Of a DNA stretch of 64,000 bases, positions 25,844 to 34,865 are shown piece after piece. The position numbers and the translations under genes were made by a program. Positions within the stretch are counted from its first letter, which is position 1. Each line of letters opens with the position of its first letter. The notes under the pieces were generated by a model. It saw nothing but the letters and a program-made list of their open reading frames with translations, made no database searches and had not been told where the DNA came from. Source of the stretch: UBA6522 sp965262365 (GTDB taxonomy: Bacteria; Pseudomonadota; Gammaproteobacteria; Steroidobacterales; Rariloculaceae); the NCBI GenBank assembly GCA_965262365.1, contig OZ253541.1:3596001-3660000 (forward strand). Direction: 5' to 3'.

Positions 25844-26938
25844 ATGTGGAATTTTTTGGTCGAGGGTCCCGTGTCCGCCATATCCGCCAGGGGCCCATCA
25901 ACAATCGCCTATGCGGCGGCCTTGATGCTGACTCCGGGCAGTCCGGCCCACGCGCATCACGGCTCTGCCCCGCACTTCGACCCGGACGATCCGGTGACGT
26001 TTGCGGGTACCGTCTCCGAGCTGCGTTTCGTCAACCCTCATTCCTTCCTGCACGTCGAAGTGGTCGGCACCGATGGAGAGACGGTGGAGTGGCGCTGCGA
26101 AATGGGAGGGGCCACAGGCCTGGGCCGGCTGGGCTGGACGAATGAAACGCTGGCGCCCGGGCAGTCCGTCATTGTCTCGGGGCCAAGAGCGCGACGCGAA
26201 GACAACTCATGCGCCGCCCGGTCCATCGTGCTTGCGGATGGGACGGAAATCGGCAGCGGCAACCGGATCGAGGGCACGGAGGCTCGAACCATCGTTGCCG
26301 CTGCGGGCGACGCTGCGCAGCGGCCCAGGTATCTGGAAAGCGGTCAGCCGAATCTGAGCGGCCCCTGGATCCTTCGCCCCGGGGGTGGGATGGGCGGCGG
26401 CTTTCCTGAGCACACCGAAGCGGGGCGACTCGCGGCGGAGGCATTCGATGGACGCTACGACAATCCCGTCATCCGTTGCCGGAGCGGCAACATCATCCTC
26501 GACTGGACTCGACAGTCCCACGTCAATGACATCAGTCAGGATGAGAACCGTGTGACGATTCGCTACGGCTACCTGGATCTCGCCCGGACGATACATCTGG
26601 AGCTCTCGAGCCATCCCGAGACGCTGACGCCCAGCATTGAAGGCCATTCGTTCGGGCGGTGGGAGGAGGATGTACTGGTGGTCGATACCGTCGGGTTCCT
26701 GCCGCGAGTATTGATACCGAGAATTCCGCTCATGACCAGTGAGCGGATGCACGTTGTCGAGCGTTTCGCGTTCGATGAGGAGGCCCGAACGCTGACACGG
26801 GATTATGTCGTGACCGATCCGCTCTTCCTGAGCGAGCCGCTTGAAGGCCGCGACGTGTCGGATATTGCCGCCGAGCCGTACCGGCCATTCAACTGCGTGG
26901 ATTTGAGCGGAGAGAACAACCGCCGCCCGACCGAGTAA
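25844..26938 (+). CDS. Secreted long DUF6152-type protein
   Basis: A GGAGGAG precedes the ATG. The 364-residue protein has a signal region ending at PAHAHHGSAPHFDPDDP, then the DUF6152-like half (TFAGTVSELRFVNPHSFLHVEVV, VEWRCEMGG, PGQSVIVSGPRARRE). The C-terminal half has VIRCRSGNIILDWT, GRWEEDVLVVDTVGF and TLTRDYVVTDPLFLSEP, closing with FNCVDL. It is more distant from the tandem pair than they are from each other. A short Gly/Met-rich linker (RPGGGMGGGF) joins the halves. It ends 71 bp before the amidohydrolase start and should share the transcript. The function is unknown. Confidence 0.82.
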   Translation: MWNFLVEGPVSAISARGPSTIAYAAALMLTPGSPAHAHHGSAPHFDPDDPVTFAGTVSELRFVNPHSFLHVEVVGTDGETVEWRCEMGGATGLGRLGWTNETLAPGQSVIVSGPRARREDNSCAARSIVLADGTEIGSGNRIEGTEARTIVAAAGDAAQRPRYLESGQPNLSGPWILRPGGGMGGGFPEHTEAGRLAAEAFDGRYDNPVIRCRSGNIILDWTRQSHVNDISQDENRVTIRYGYLDLARTIHLELSSHPETLTPSIEGHSFGRWEEDVLVVDTVGFLPRVLIPRIPLMTSERMHVVERFAFDEEARTLTRDYVVTDPLFLSEPLEGRDVSDIAAEPYRPFNCVDLSGENNRRPTE

Positions 26939-27009
26939 TGCGCCCGCAAGCTCTCCTCCCGATCTACGGGGCGCAGATATCAGCCAGGGCGTCAGGAGAA
27001 AAAAGTTCC

Positions 27010-28899
27010 ATGAAAAACGTTTCTACCGCAAGTTTACGAACCATTCCCCTCGTGACAATGGCGCTGCTTGCCGGCGGTGCTTTCAGCGACGCGGTCGCAC
27101 AAGACGACGCCTGTACGGATCTGTACCTGGTCAATGGGCGGTTCTTTTCCATGGTCGAACTGCCGCAGAGCGCAGATGGCGTTGCCCAGAGCGACTTCAA
27201 CAGCATGCGCATCGCCGGCAACATGATCGCGGAAGTCGGCGACGATCTCGTAGCGCCCGACTGCGCGACAACCATCGACCTGGACGGCAATACGGCCATT
27301 CCCGGACTCACCGATACGCATATGCACTTCATCCGCGCCACATTGCGGCCGGGGTACGACACGCGTGAGCTGGAACTGAGCCGCAGCATTCCGGAGGCCA
27401 TGGACATGATCGCGGCCAAGAGCGCCGCCATGTCCGAGGCGGATATTCCCACCGATCGGTGGATCACGTTCATCGGCGGCTGGGACCCGATTCAATGGGA
27501 CGAAAACCCCGTCGGTTCGGGCCCCGGGGGCGGTCCTGCCTACGTTTTTCCGACGCTTGAACAGATGGATGAAGCAGCCGGCGATTACCCGTTCTACATA
27601 CACCTGCGCTCGACCGAGGCCGCGTATACCAACACCCTGGGCATGGCGCGACTGAACGAACTGGCCGCCATGACGGAAGGGGCGGGAGATCCGCAAATCG
27701 ATCCCGACACGGGCTTCGTGGCCGACTCGACTGCGGCTTTCGTGCTGATCAAGCAGGACAGCGACCCGCGGGAACAGGCGATTCGTGTCATGCGGGGATT
27801 CAACAGCGTCGGCCTGACCTCGGTCGTCGACGTGGGCGGCAGCATTCGCGGCATGGGTGCGCAGTATTTCAACGTCTTCTCCGACTACGAAACGATGAAG
27901 ACGCTGTACGACGCCGATGAATTGACCATCAGGGTGCGCGCCCGGGTGCAGGGCGACCTGATCACGCCCGTGGAGGACTACGAAACCCTGGTGCATTCGA
28001 TCGCAGCCAGATTCGGCAGTGAAGACGACAGCATGTTCAAGGTCATCGGTCTCGGGGAAGACCTGGGCGATATCCAGACCAACGGCTATCGGAACGTCGT
28101 GGAGATGGCGATCTCCAACGGTTGGCAGATCGGCAAGCATGCGGGCGCCTTGGCGGACATCGAGACGTATCACGCCGCCGCCGTTGCAACCGGGAAGGTC
28201 ACCCGCCTGACGCTGGAACATTCTTCACCCGGTCAAGCCGAGTTCGATGCGATCAAAGCATTGGGCTACGAAGACGTGGTCGGCATCAACCTTTCGTCGC
28301 ACGCCTTCCTGGGCCGCGGTGCCGCGGGTCGTGTCTGCGACAGCGTCCGATTCAGATCCGTAGTGGAATCAGGGCTGCACGCGGGCATCGGCACGGACAG
28401 CACCAACGCACAACCCAGCAACCCCTGGATCAACATCTACGCCATGGTGACGGGAAAGGACGTGAAGGGGTTCGGTCTGCGGGCCGGTGGGGTGGCTACT
28501 CTGCGTGCAATCGGAGCGGGCGGCATGGGCGGTATGGCCGGCATGGGAGGCGCGGGAGCCATGGGCGCCGCCGGAGCGGGCGCGAACGCCGGTGGCGCCG
28601 GTGCGGGAACCGCCATCGATCCGGATGCTCCCGTCACCTGTCCCGACGAGCGCGTCTCGCGGGCTCAGGCAGTCCAGTTACATACCAGGGGCAGCGCCTG
28701 GCTGGCCGGCTCGGAAGACGACTACGGTACATTGGAAGAAGGCAAGCTGGCCGATCTGGTCGTGCTGAGCGACGACATCTTATCGGCGTCCGTGAGCGAT
28801 GACGAGATTCAGCGGATTCATTCCCTGATGACGATTGTCGACGGCAAGATCGTTTACGTTGACGAGGACGCCGGCATTACGGCCGAAGTAGACGAATAG
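27010..28899 (+). CDS. Secreted amidohydrolase family 3 enzyme with Gly/Met/Ala insert
   Basis: The ATG at 27010 follows an AGGAGA and begins a Sec signal (PLVTMALLAGGAFSDAVAQ), so an upstream in-frame ATG is rejected. The 629-residue protein has LYLVNGRFFSM, the metal-binding DTHMHFIRA, FKVIGLGEDLGD, LTLEHSSPGQAEFD, AGIGTDSTNAQPSNPW (catalytic Asp region) and GTLEEGKLADLVVLSDD, the full order of amidohydrolase_3. About 35 residues near position 500-540 are a Gly/Ala/Met-rich insert not expected in the family. It is the last gene of the sulfatase cluster and may cut an amide or N-acyl bond of the same substrate. Confidence 0.87.
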   Translation: MKNVSTASLRTIPLVTMALLAGGAFSDAVAQDDACTDLYLVNGRFFSMVELPQSADGVAQSDFNSMRIAGNMIAEVGDDLVAPDCATTIDLDGNTAIPGLTDTHMHFIRATLRPGYDTRELELSRSIPEAMDMIAAKSAAMSEADIPTDRWITFIGGWDPIQWDENPVGSGPGGGPAYVFPTLEQMDEAAGDYPFYIHLRSTEAAYTNTLGMARLNELAAMTEGAGDPQIDPDTGFVADSTAAFVLIKQDSDPREQAIRVMRGFNSVGLTSVVDVGGSIRGMGAQYFNVFSDYETMKTLYDADELTIRVRARVQGDLITPVEDYETLVHSIAARFGSEDDSMFKVIGLGEDLGDIQTNGYRNVVEMAISNGWQIGKHAGALADIETYHAAAVATGKVTRLTLEHSSPGQAEFDAIKALGYEDVVGINLSSHAFLGRGAAGRVCDSVRFRSVVESGLHAGIGTDSTNAQPSNPWINIYAMVTGKDVKGFGLRAGGVATLRAIGAGGMGGMAGMGGAGAMGAAGAGANAGGAGAGTAIDPDAPVTCPDERVSRAQAVQLHTRGSAWLAGSEDDYGTLEEGKLADLVVLSDDILSASVSDDEIQRIHSLMTIVDGKIVYVDEDAGITAEVDE

Positions 28900-28904
28900 A
28901 ATCA

Positions 28905-29040
28905 GGGCGACAGGAACCGGACGATCCCGAAGGTGATCGCGGCGTTCGCGCCAATGATATAGAGCGCCACGCGGAGTAGGTCCGCTTTCGTCGCGAGGCG
29001 CTCCGTATAGAGCTTGACGACGGCGTGGGGGGCAGCGAAG
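28905..29040 (-). pseudogene. Possible remnant of a DUF1640-type coiled-coil/membrane-anchor gene
   Basis: The minus strand ending in TGA at 28905 reads AVVKLYTERLATKADLLRVA and then a hydrophobic tail ending in FGIVRFLSP. This looks like a short relic of the DUF1640 family, whose members have an N-terminal DTHAVVK-like motif, repeats of LATKADL, and a C-terminal membrane anchor. The middle coiled coil is missing and no start codon is present. With the vapBC promoter, it is all that is seen in the 28900-29223 gap. Confidence 0.35.
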
Positions 29041-29163
29041 TTCTGGCAGCCCGTCGGAAGTACCGCGTTGCACTCGGACCGGTGCCGGGACTGCGAGGGA
29101 AGATGCAGACAGACCGGTGGAATCTCGATCAGTCAATTCGAGAAAATATATCATTTACGTGCG

Positions 29164-29200
29164 TTTGGATATATTAGTTTTGCTTTTGATTGGATATAAT
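29164..29200 (+). promoter_or_regulatory. Probable vapBC promoter/operator with direct repeats
   Basis: A perfect TATAAT lies at 29195-29200, about 25 bp before the antitoxin start. The word TTGGATATA occurs twice, at 29165-29173 and 29190-29198, a period of 25 bp. VapB-type antitoxins usually bind such repeats to repress their own operon. No good -35 box is visible at 17 bp. Confidence 0.45.
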
Positions 29201-29223
29201 CAGGGCACGGATTCGCACCAGGA

Positions 29224-29439
29224 ATGCGCATGAGAAAGACATCCGTAGAAATCGATGACAGGCTGATCGAGCAGGCGCGAATCTTGCTCGGCACATCGTC
29301 AATCAAGGAAACCATCAACGGCGCGCTGCGGGAAGTCATTCGGCGTGAGGCGCGGCGCGAGGAAGTCCGGGCGCTTGCGGAAATGGATGGACTCGACCTC
29401 TCTGACGATAAAATCATGGCGGGAGCCTGGCGCGCCTGA
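29224..29439 (+). CDS. vapB: VapB-type antitoxin
   Basis: The 71-residue protein opens with RKTSVEIDDRLIEQARILLG and continues SIKETINGALREVIRREARR. This is a ribbon-helix-helix/VapB pattern, with a beta strand followed by two helices and a toxin-wrapping acidic tail (MDGLDLSDDK). It should neutralise the PIN toxin encoded 20 bp downstream and repress the operon. A second ATG six bases on is equally possible as start. Confidence 0.85.
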   Translation: MRMRKTSVEIDDRLIEQARILLGTSSIKETINGALREVIRREARREEVRALAEMDGLDLSDDKIMAGAWRA

Positions 29440-29459
29440 TCCGGTAACCGCTAACCGCC

Positions 29460-29867
29460 TTGGCCTACCTGATAGACAAAAGCGCACTGGCACGGATGAA
29501 ACATCCGCAGGTCCGGGAGCGCCTCGAACCCATAATCGAGTCGGGCGAGGCCGGGACTTGCGCAATCATCGACCTGGAAGTTCTCTACTCGACTCGTAAC
29601 CGAAACGATCACATTCGCACCCGCCTCCGACGTGAACTCGCCTACAGGCGCATCGAGATGACCGAGGCGATCTTCAGCCGTGCGATCGAAGTGCAGGGTT
29701 TGCTCGCCGGCAAAGGACGGCATCGCCTGCCGATTCAGGACCTGATTATCGCTGCGGCGGCGGAAGCAGATCGCATGGTCGTGCTTCACTACGACTCGGA
29801 CTTCGATATCATCGCGGCCGTTACACAGCAGGATGTGGAATGGGTCGCGCCACGGGGTTCCCTTTGA
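29460..29867 (+). CDS. vapC: VapC-type PIN-domain ribonuclease toxin
   Basis: The gene begins with TTG at 29460. The 135-residue PIN domain has the acidic active-site set: D6 in YLIDKSAL, E40 in IIDLEVLYS, D94 in LPIQDLIIAAAA and Asp residues in LHYDSDFDII. All catalytic residues are present, so the toxin is probably active as an endoribonuclease. It follows its antitoxin by 20 bp and lies just upstream of the type I restriction locus. Confidence 0.88.
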   Translation: MAYLIDKSALARMKHPQVRERLEPIIESGEAGTCAIIDLEVLYSTRNRNDHIRTRLRRELAYRRIEMTEAIFSRAIEVQGLLAGKGRHRLPIQDLIIAAAAEADRMVVLHYDSDFDIIAAVTQQDVEWVAPRGSL

Positions 29868-29973
29868 ATCCGGCTTGGGTCGCGGCAACCCTGCGCCAGA
29901 ACCTGAATCGATCCGTTCCGGAAAGCTTGGACAGCGTAAGCGGCGATCAGTCAACAAGGAAATTCAATCGGGA

Positions 29974-31970
29974 ATGATCGCGGATCACCTTACAAACATC
30001 GAACACTTTGAGGCGGACCTCTGGAAAGTCGCAGATAACCTGCGCGCCAATTCCAATCTCGCGTCGAACGAATACTTCCTGCCCATCCTGGGCTTGATCT
30101 TCCTGCGGCATGCCACCAACCGCTACTACGAGGCGATGGGGGCGATCGAAGACGACAGGGCCGCCGGCAAGATGCCGGAACGCCCGCTGATCGAGGCCGA
30201 TTTCACGCGGCGCCGCTCGCGGGCCAACTTCCGAAGGAGTACGAACGCTTTGAAGACGATGTCCTGGAAGAGATGATGCGGACCTTCGATTCCGAGGCGC
30301 TGCGCACGGCCTCGGGCGACGTGTTCGGGCGCATCTACGAGTACTTCCTGGCGGAGTTCTCGAAGCAGGGCGCGCACGACAACGGCGAGTTCTTCACGCC
30401 GCCATCGATAGTCCAGACCATCGTCAACGTCATCGAGCCCGACCACGGCATCGTCCTCGATCCCGCCTGCGGCTCGGCCGGCATGTTCGTGCAATCGAGC
30501 CACTTCATTGAGGACGAGGGTGAGGAAACGATGAAGCGGGTCACCTTCTACGGTCACGAGAAAAACGAGACCACCGCGAAGCTCGCGCAGGTCAACCTTG
30601 CCGTCCACGGGCTTGAGGGCCGGATCAGGGCCGGCAACGAGGCCATCACCTACTACAAGGACCCTCACGAGCTCGCCGGAAAATGCGACTTCGTGATGGC
30701 CAATCCGCCGTTCAATGTGGACGAAGTGGACGCCGAGAAGATCAAGAGCGACAAGCGCCTGCCCTTCGGCCTGCCCGGCGTCAACCAGTCGAAAAAAGTC
30801 TCCAACGCCAACTACCTGTGGCTTTCCTATTTCTACAGCTATCTGAACGAGTCGGGCCGGGCCGGCGTCGTCATGTCGTCGCAGGCATCCAGCGCCGGGC
30901 GAGCCGAGGCCAAGGTGCGCCGGAAACTGATCGAGACCGGCGCTGTCGACGTGATGATCGATATTCGCGGCAACTTCTTCTACACGCGCACCGTGCCCTG
31001 CCAGCTCTGGTTCTTCGACCGAGCAAAGGAGCGAGACCCGGAACGAGCAAATCGCGTCCTGATGCTCGACGCACGAAACATCTACCGCAAGGTCTCGCGC
31101 GCCATTTGCGACTTCAGCCCGGAGCAGCAACAAAACATCGCCGCCATCGTCTGGCTTTATCGGGGGCAGGCGGATCGCTTTCTCAAGCTGGTGGAGAGCT
31201 ACCTCGCCCAATCCATCGCGGAGGGGCAGGCGGCCGCAGAGCCGCTCGCGGCTTTCGAGGGAATCCTCGGCAAGCTGATCGATCTGGCCGAACCCTTCGT
31301 TTCCGAAGAGCGCGATTCCGATCCGCTGGCCGAAACCTGGCAGGAACTCAACGCCGCTCAGGCCTCGGTAACCGCCGATATCGTGGCGTTCACCCGCGAA
31401 GTCGCCGCGCGCGCCGCAAACTGGAATGCCGGCGGAAACGGCGGGGCGCGGGACAATGCCGCCCTTCACGCGGTGCGCGAAGGCTTGCACGACACGGCGG
31501 AGCGGTGCCGGAACTTGACCAAGCGGATCGATCTGGCGACAAAGCTGGCCGGACGGGTGGTTGACACAGCGGTCAGGGAACTTGACGCGCGGAATTCGAA
31601 TCGTTGGCCCAATGCAGAGATCGGCAAGGCGCGGCGATCACTGGAGCGCGCGCGGGCGTCGGCCGTCGAAGCGCTCTGCCGCACGCGCTACTTCGTCCGC
31701 CAGGCCGACTGGCTGCAGGAACGCTTCCCCGACGCCTCACTGCGCGATGTCGAAGGATTGGTGAAATTGGTCGACCGCGGCGAGATCGAGTCGCACGACT
31801 GGAGCCTGACGCCCGGCCGATATGTCGGCGTGGCACCCGAAGAGGAGGACGAGGACTTCGACTTCGAGGAGACAATGCGGTCAATCCACATCGACCTCAA
31901 GGAATTGCATGAAGAGGCCGCCATACTCGCGGCGCGGATCGCCCGGAATTTTGAAGAGTTGGGAGTGTGA
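29974..31970 (+). pseudogene. hsdM: Type I DNA methyltransferase subunit HsdM, frameshifted with internal deletion
   Basis: The start ATG at 29974 gives a normal HsdM N-terminus (NIEHFEADLWKVADNLR, NEYFLPILGLIFLRHATNRY) up to EADFTRRRS. The frame then changes near 30213-30222, and the next frame resumes at LAGQLPKEYERFEDDVLEE. In intact HsdM proteins roughly 50 residues separate these points, so both a deletion and a frameshift occurred. The rest (open from 30273, 565 codons) has the SAM-binding LDPACGSAGMF, the catalytic NPPF, and a full C-terminal helical region ending IARNFEELGV. Without the N-terminal connection the enzyme is unlikely to form a working M2S complex. Restart at the Met codons near 30273 could still give a truncated protein. 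Confidence 0.85.
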
Positions 31971-32150
31971 CGACGAAAACTTTGGAATGCCGAAACTCAG
32001 TGCAAGCCACCCTTGGCGTCGGCGCTGAACCGATGGTTGATGACGCGGTCGCCGAGTGCAGAGTACCCTACAGGCCCGTACACCGCTTCGCGCAGGAACC
32101 GGAGGATCGCATCCGGGAACGGAACGGTTGTTGAGACAGGCTCTGCGAAA

Positions 32151-33398
32151 ATGTTCGACACTCTGGACGAAATTCGACGACAGCTAGCGGCTCTGGAGGA
32201 CGCAAGGGCGGAGTTCAAGGAGGTCGCTCTGGGCGCTCACGGTGTCCGTTCTCCCAACACCGAGGATATGGCGGGCGAAATGGTCGCGTTCGCGAACGCC
32301 GAGGGTGGAGTGATCTTTCTGGGGGTGGATGATGACGGCGTCGTGCGTGGCGTTTTGCCGGACCGTGCGGCCGTAGTGGAAACCTGGGCCATCAACATTG
32401 CCCGAAACAATTGCGACCCGCCTATTCACCCAATTCTCCGCAAGGAGCGACTGGCCGACCCAAGCGGTTCGGAACAGCTTGTGATCCTGGTGGAAGTGAG
32501 GCGCGGGCTGTATGTCCACGGCACAAGCGGCGGGCGTCACTACATCCGGGTTGGCGCGACAAAACAACTGCTTGGAGGCACCGCTCTCTCCCGGCTATTT
32601 CAGGAACGCGGCCGAACGTTCGTCTTCGACGAGCAGCGCGTTCTGTCGGCAACGGTTGACGATCTCGACGACCGCCGCCTGCGGGAGTTTTTCGCAAACG
32701 GTCCCAGACCGATCCCGTGGCTCGATCTTCTACGGAACACGCGCATCGTGGCAGAGGGTGACAACGAGACGGAACGACCTACTGTATCCGGGCTATTGGC
32801 GTTCGGCGGGATGCCGCAGGAATATCTGCCATCGGCGTTCGTCGAGGCAGCAGTCTACCGCGGGACGCGCCTTACGTCCGACGATCTGGTGCACGCCGAA
32901 TCGATCAAGGGACGGGTCGACAGCCAGATCGATGACGCCCTGGAGTTTGTCGATCGATTCATGCTACGGCCCGCACGCAAATCTGTTGGACGCGAGGACC
33001 ATCCCCAATACGCGCTGAACGCCGTGCACGAGGCCATCGTGAACGCCGTGGCTCACCGCGACTACTCGATTTCCGGTTCCAAGATCAGGCTCTTTCTCTT
33101 CGCGGACAGGATGGAGATATACAGTCCGGGATCGTTGCCCAATACGCTGACGATCGAGACGATGCCATACCGCGTGTTCACCCGGAATCAGCTCCTGGTT
33201 GGTTTCCTGTCCAGAATGAGGAGCCGCCGCACCGGGCGCGCATTCCTGGAATCCAGAGGCGAGGGCGTACGCGGCATCCTTAAAGACAGCGAAGCGCATG
33301 CCGGGCGACGGCCCGAATACGAGTTCTTCGGCGAGGAACTGCGCCTGACCATTTGGGCGAAGCCGTCGCCGCATGAGGGACGGGAGGACATCCACTGA
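32151..33398 (+). CDS. AlbA_2/Schlafen-type DNA-binding ATPase-like protein
   Basis: The ATG at 32151 starts a 415-residue protein. The N-terminal AlbA_2 (Schlafen) domain shows LEDARAEFKEV, AFANAEGGVIFLGVDDDG and HYIRVGATKQLLG. A C-terminal GHKL-type ATP-binding module has LNAVHEAIVNAVAHRDYSI (N box) and MEIYSPGSLP. A tail with ESRGEGVRGILKDSE follows. Such proteins are often encoded beside restriction systems and other defence genes. Here it interrupts the hsdM-hsdS order. The 180 bp before it hold no convincing gene. Its role may be regulatory or nucleic-acid targeted; this is not proven. Confidence 0.8.
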   Translation: MFDTLDEIRRQLAALEDARAEFKEVALGAHGVRSPNTEDMAGEMVAFANAEGGVIFLGVDDDGVVRGVLPDRAAVVETWAINIARNNCDPPIHPILRKERLADPSGSEQLVILVEVRRGLYVHGTSGGRHYIRVGATKQLLGGTALSRLFQERGRTFVFDEQRVLSATVDDLDDRRLREFFANGPRPIPWLDLLRNTRIVAEGDNETERPTVSGLLAFGGMPQEYLPSAFVEAAVYRGTRLTSDDLVHAESIKGRVDSQIDDALEFVDRFMLRPARKSVGREDHPQYALNAVHEAIVNAVAHRDYSISGSKIRLFLFADRMEIYSPGSLPNTLTIETMPYRVFTRNQLLVGFLSRMRSRRTGRAFLESRGEGVRGILKDSEAHAGRRPEYEFFGEELRLTIWAKPSPHEGREDIH

Positions 33399-33553
33399 TT
33401 GCCGAGGAAGTGGACCCCAGTCCCCGGATAGCCTGGCAGCGATTTTGGGGCGCCCTCTGCCGGTTGCGGCGATGCCGCCAAACTCATCGACCGAATCCCG
33501 GCGTAGACCTCGCCGGTGCGGCCGTGCCGTTGCTGCGGCGGGGTCGAACGAAA

Positions 33554-34720
33554 TCAGGCCATCGCCGCAATCCAGGCCATCGCGGTCTTCAGCGGCGCTG
33601 CGGTCGTCACCCTGGAAAGCGGAAACTCCTCATCTCCGGGATAAACGAGTATCCGGTTCGCCACGCCCAGATCGTTCGCGGCCAGTTCGAAACCGCGGCT
33701 TGTGCGAGGCGCCGAGGACCGCTTGATTTCGATGGCCCATAGCTGCTGATTGGGCAATTGCAGCAGGAGATCGATCTCGGCGCCTGCCCGGGTGCGGTAG
33801 AACCAGGGGGTTGCCCCGAAGGGCGCGGCCGAGATCAGATTCTCGATCGCAAAGCCCTCCCAGCTTGGCCCGGCGACGGGATGCGAAAGCACATCGTCGA
33901 TAGTCGCCAATCCCAGCAGCGTGTGCACCAGACCGCTGTCGCGTATGTACACCTTCGGCGCCTTCACCAGCCGTTTGCCGACGTTGGCGAAGTACGGAGG
34001 CAACCTGCGCACCAGCATGAGATCGGCGAGCAAATCAACATAGCGTTTGATGGACGGTGCGGAGACATCCATGCTGGCGGCAAACCGGGAGGCGTTGAAT
34101 AGGCCGCCCTGACGATGAGCGAGCATGGTCCAGAAACGACGCAGCGTCTCGGCCGGCACGCGGATGCCGAACTGCGGAACGTCGCGCTCCAGGTAGGTGC
34201 GGAGGAAACCAAGCCTCCAGCGGGCGCTGGCGGCATCTGTCCTTGCGAGGAAGGAATCCGGAAACCCTCCGCGTATCCAAAGCCTGTCGCTGTCGGGAGC
34301 TGTCTCGATGACGTCGAGACCGGCCAACTCCGCGTAGATCAGGCGCCCGGCCAACGACTCCGCCGTTTGCCGCAGAAGAACCTGCGATGCCGAACCGAGC
34401 AGCAGAAACTGTCCGGAGCGAACGCCCTGCCGGCGTCGCCGGTCGATTTGCCCCCGCAGCACTTCGAACAAGCCGGGCATGCGCTGGATCTCGTCCAGAA
34501 TCACAAGCTGGCCGGTAAAGCGCTCGAGGTAGGCGCCCGGATCGGCAAGCCGTGCGGCATGGGCGGGATTTTCAAGGTCGAGGTAGATGCTGTCCGGCGC
34601 CTTGTCTGCGATGCCCAGGGCCAGAGTGGTCTTGCCGACCTGACGCGGCCCCAATAGCGCCACTGCTGGGGCTTCGCCCAGGCCAAGAAGAATTTCCTGT
34701 TCGGCGCGACGTTGAATCAT
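33554..34720 (-). CDS. AAA_14/DUF4143 ATPase
   Basis: The 388-residue protein has a Walker A motif in ALLGPRQVGKTTLALGIAD and a Walker B-type LVILDEIQRMPGLFEVLRG. A linker and C-terminal DUF4143 domain follow, with IYAELAGLDVI, RLPPYFANVGKRLVKAPKVYI and a nuclease-like EIDLLLQLPNQQLWAIEIKR segment. This is the standard composition of a widespread, poorly understood prokaryotic ATPase family. It is on the opposite strand to the restriction locus it interrupts. An AAGG precedes the ATG. Because of its E-x-D...E-x-K pattern it may act on DNA. Confidence 0.88.
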   Translation of the reverse strand: MIQRRAEQEILLGLGEAPAVALLGPRQVGKTTLALGIADKAPDSIYLDLENPAHAARLADPGAYLERFTGQLVILDEIQRMPGLFEVLRGQIDRRRRQGVRSGQFLLLGSASQVLLRQTAESLAGRLIYAELAGLDVIETAPDSDRLWIRGGFPDSFLARTDAASARWRLGFLRTYLERDVPQFGIRVPAETLRRFWTMLAHRQGGLFNASRFAASMDVSAPSIKRYVDLLADLMLVRRLPPYFANVGKRLVKAPKVYIRDSGLVHTLLGLATIDDVLSHPVAGPSWEGFAIENLISAAPFGATPWFYRTRAGAEIDLLLQLPNQQLWAIEIKRSSAPRTSRGFELAANDLGVANRILVYPGDEEFPLSRVTTAAPLKTAMAWIAAMA

Positions 34721-34865
34721 CCTTGCTATTCTAAAGCCTGCCGTTCAATCAGCAAGGTATAATTCAACGGCTCAGTTACCATGTGCGTGAACTGGACCGG
34801 CAACGCTAACGCGCCGTAGACTGCGGAATCCGTGCCGAAGAGATTTCAGGACACAAGCAGAGCAG

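Noticed and set aside
31997..32130. Minus-strand peptide reading FLREAVYGPVGYSALGDRV and on to a stop
   Set aside because: It may be a gene fragment, but I could not tie it to any family and no start is present.
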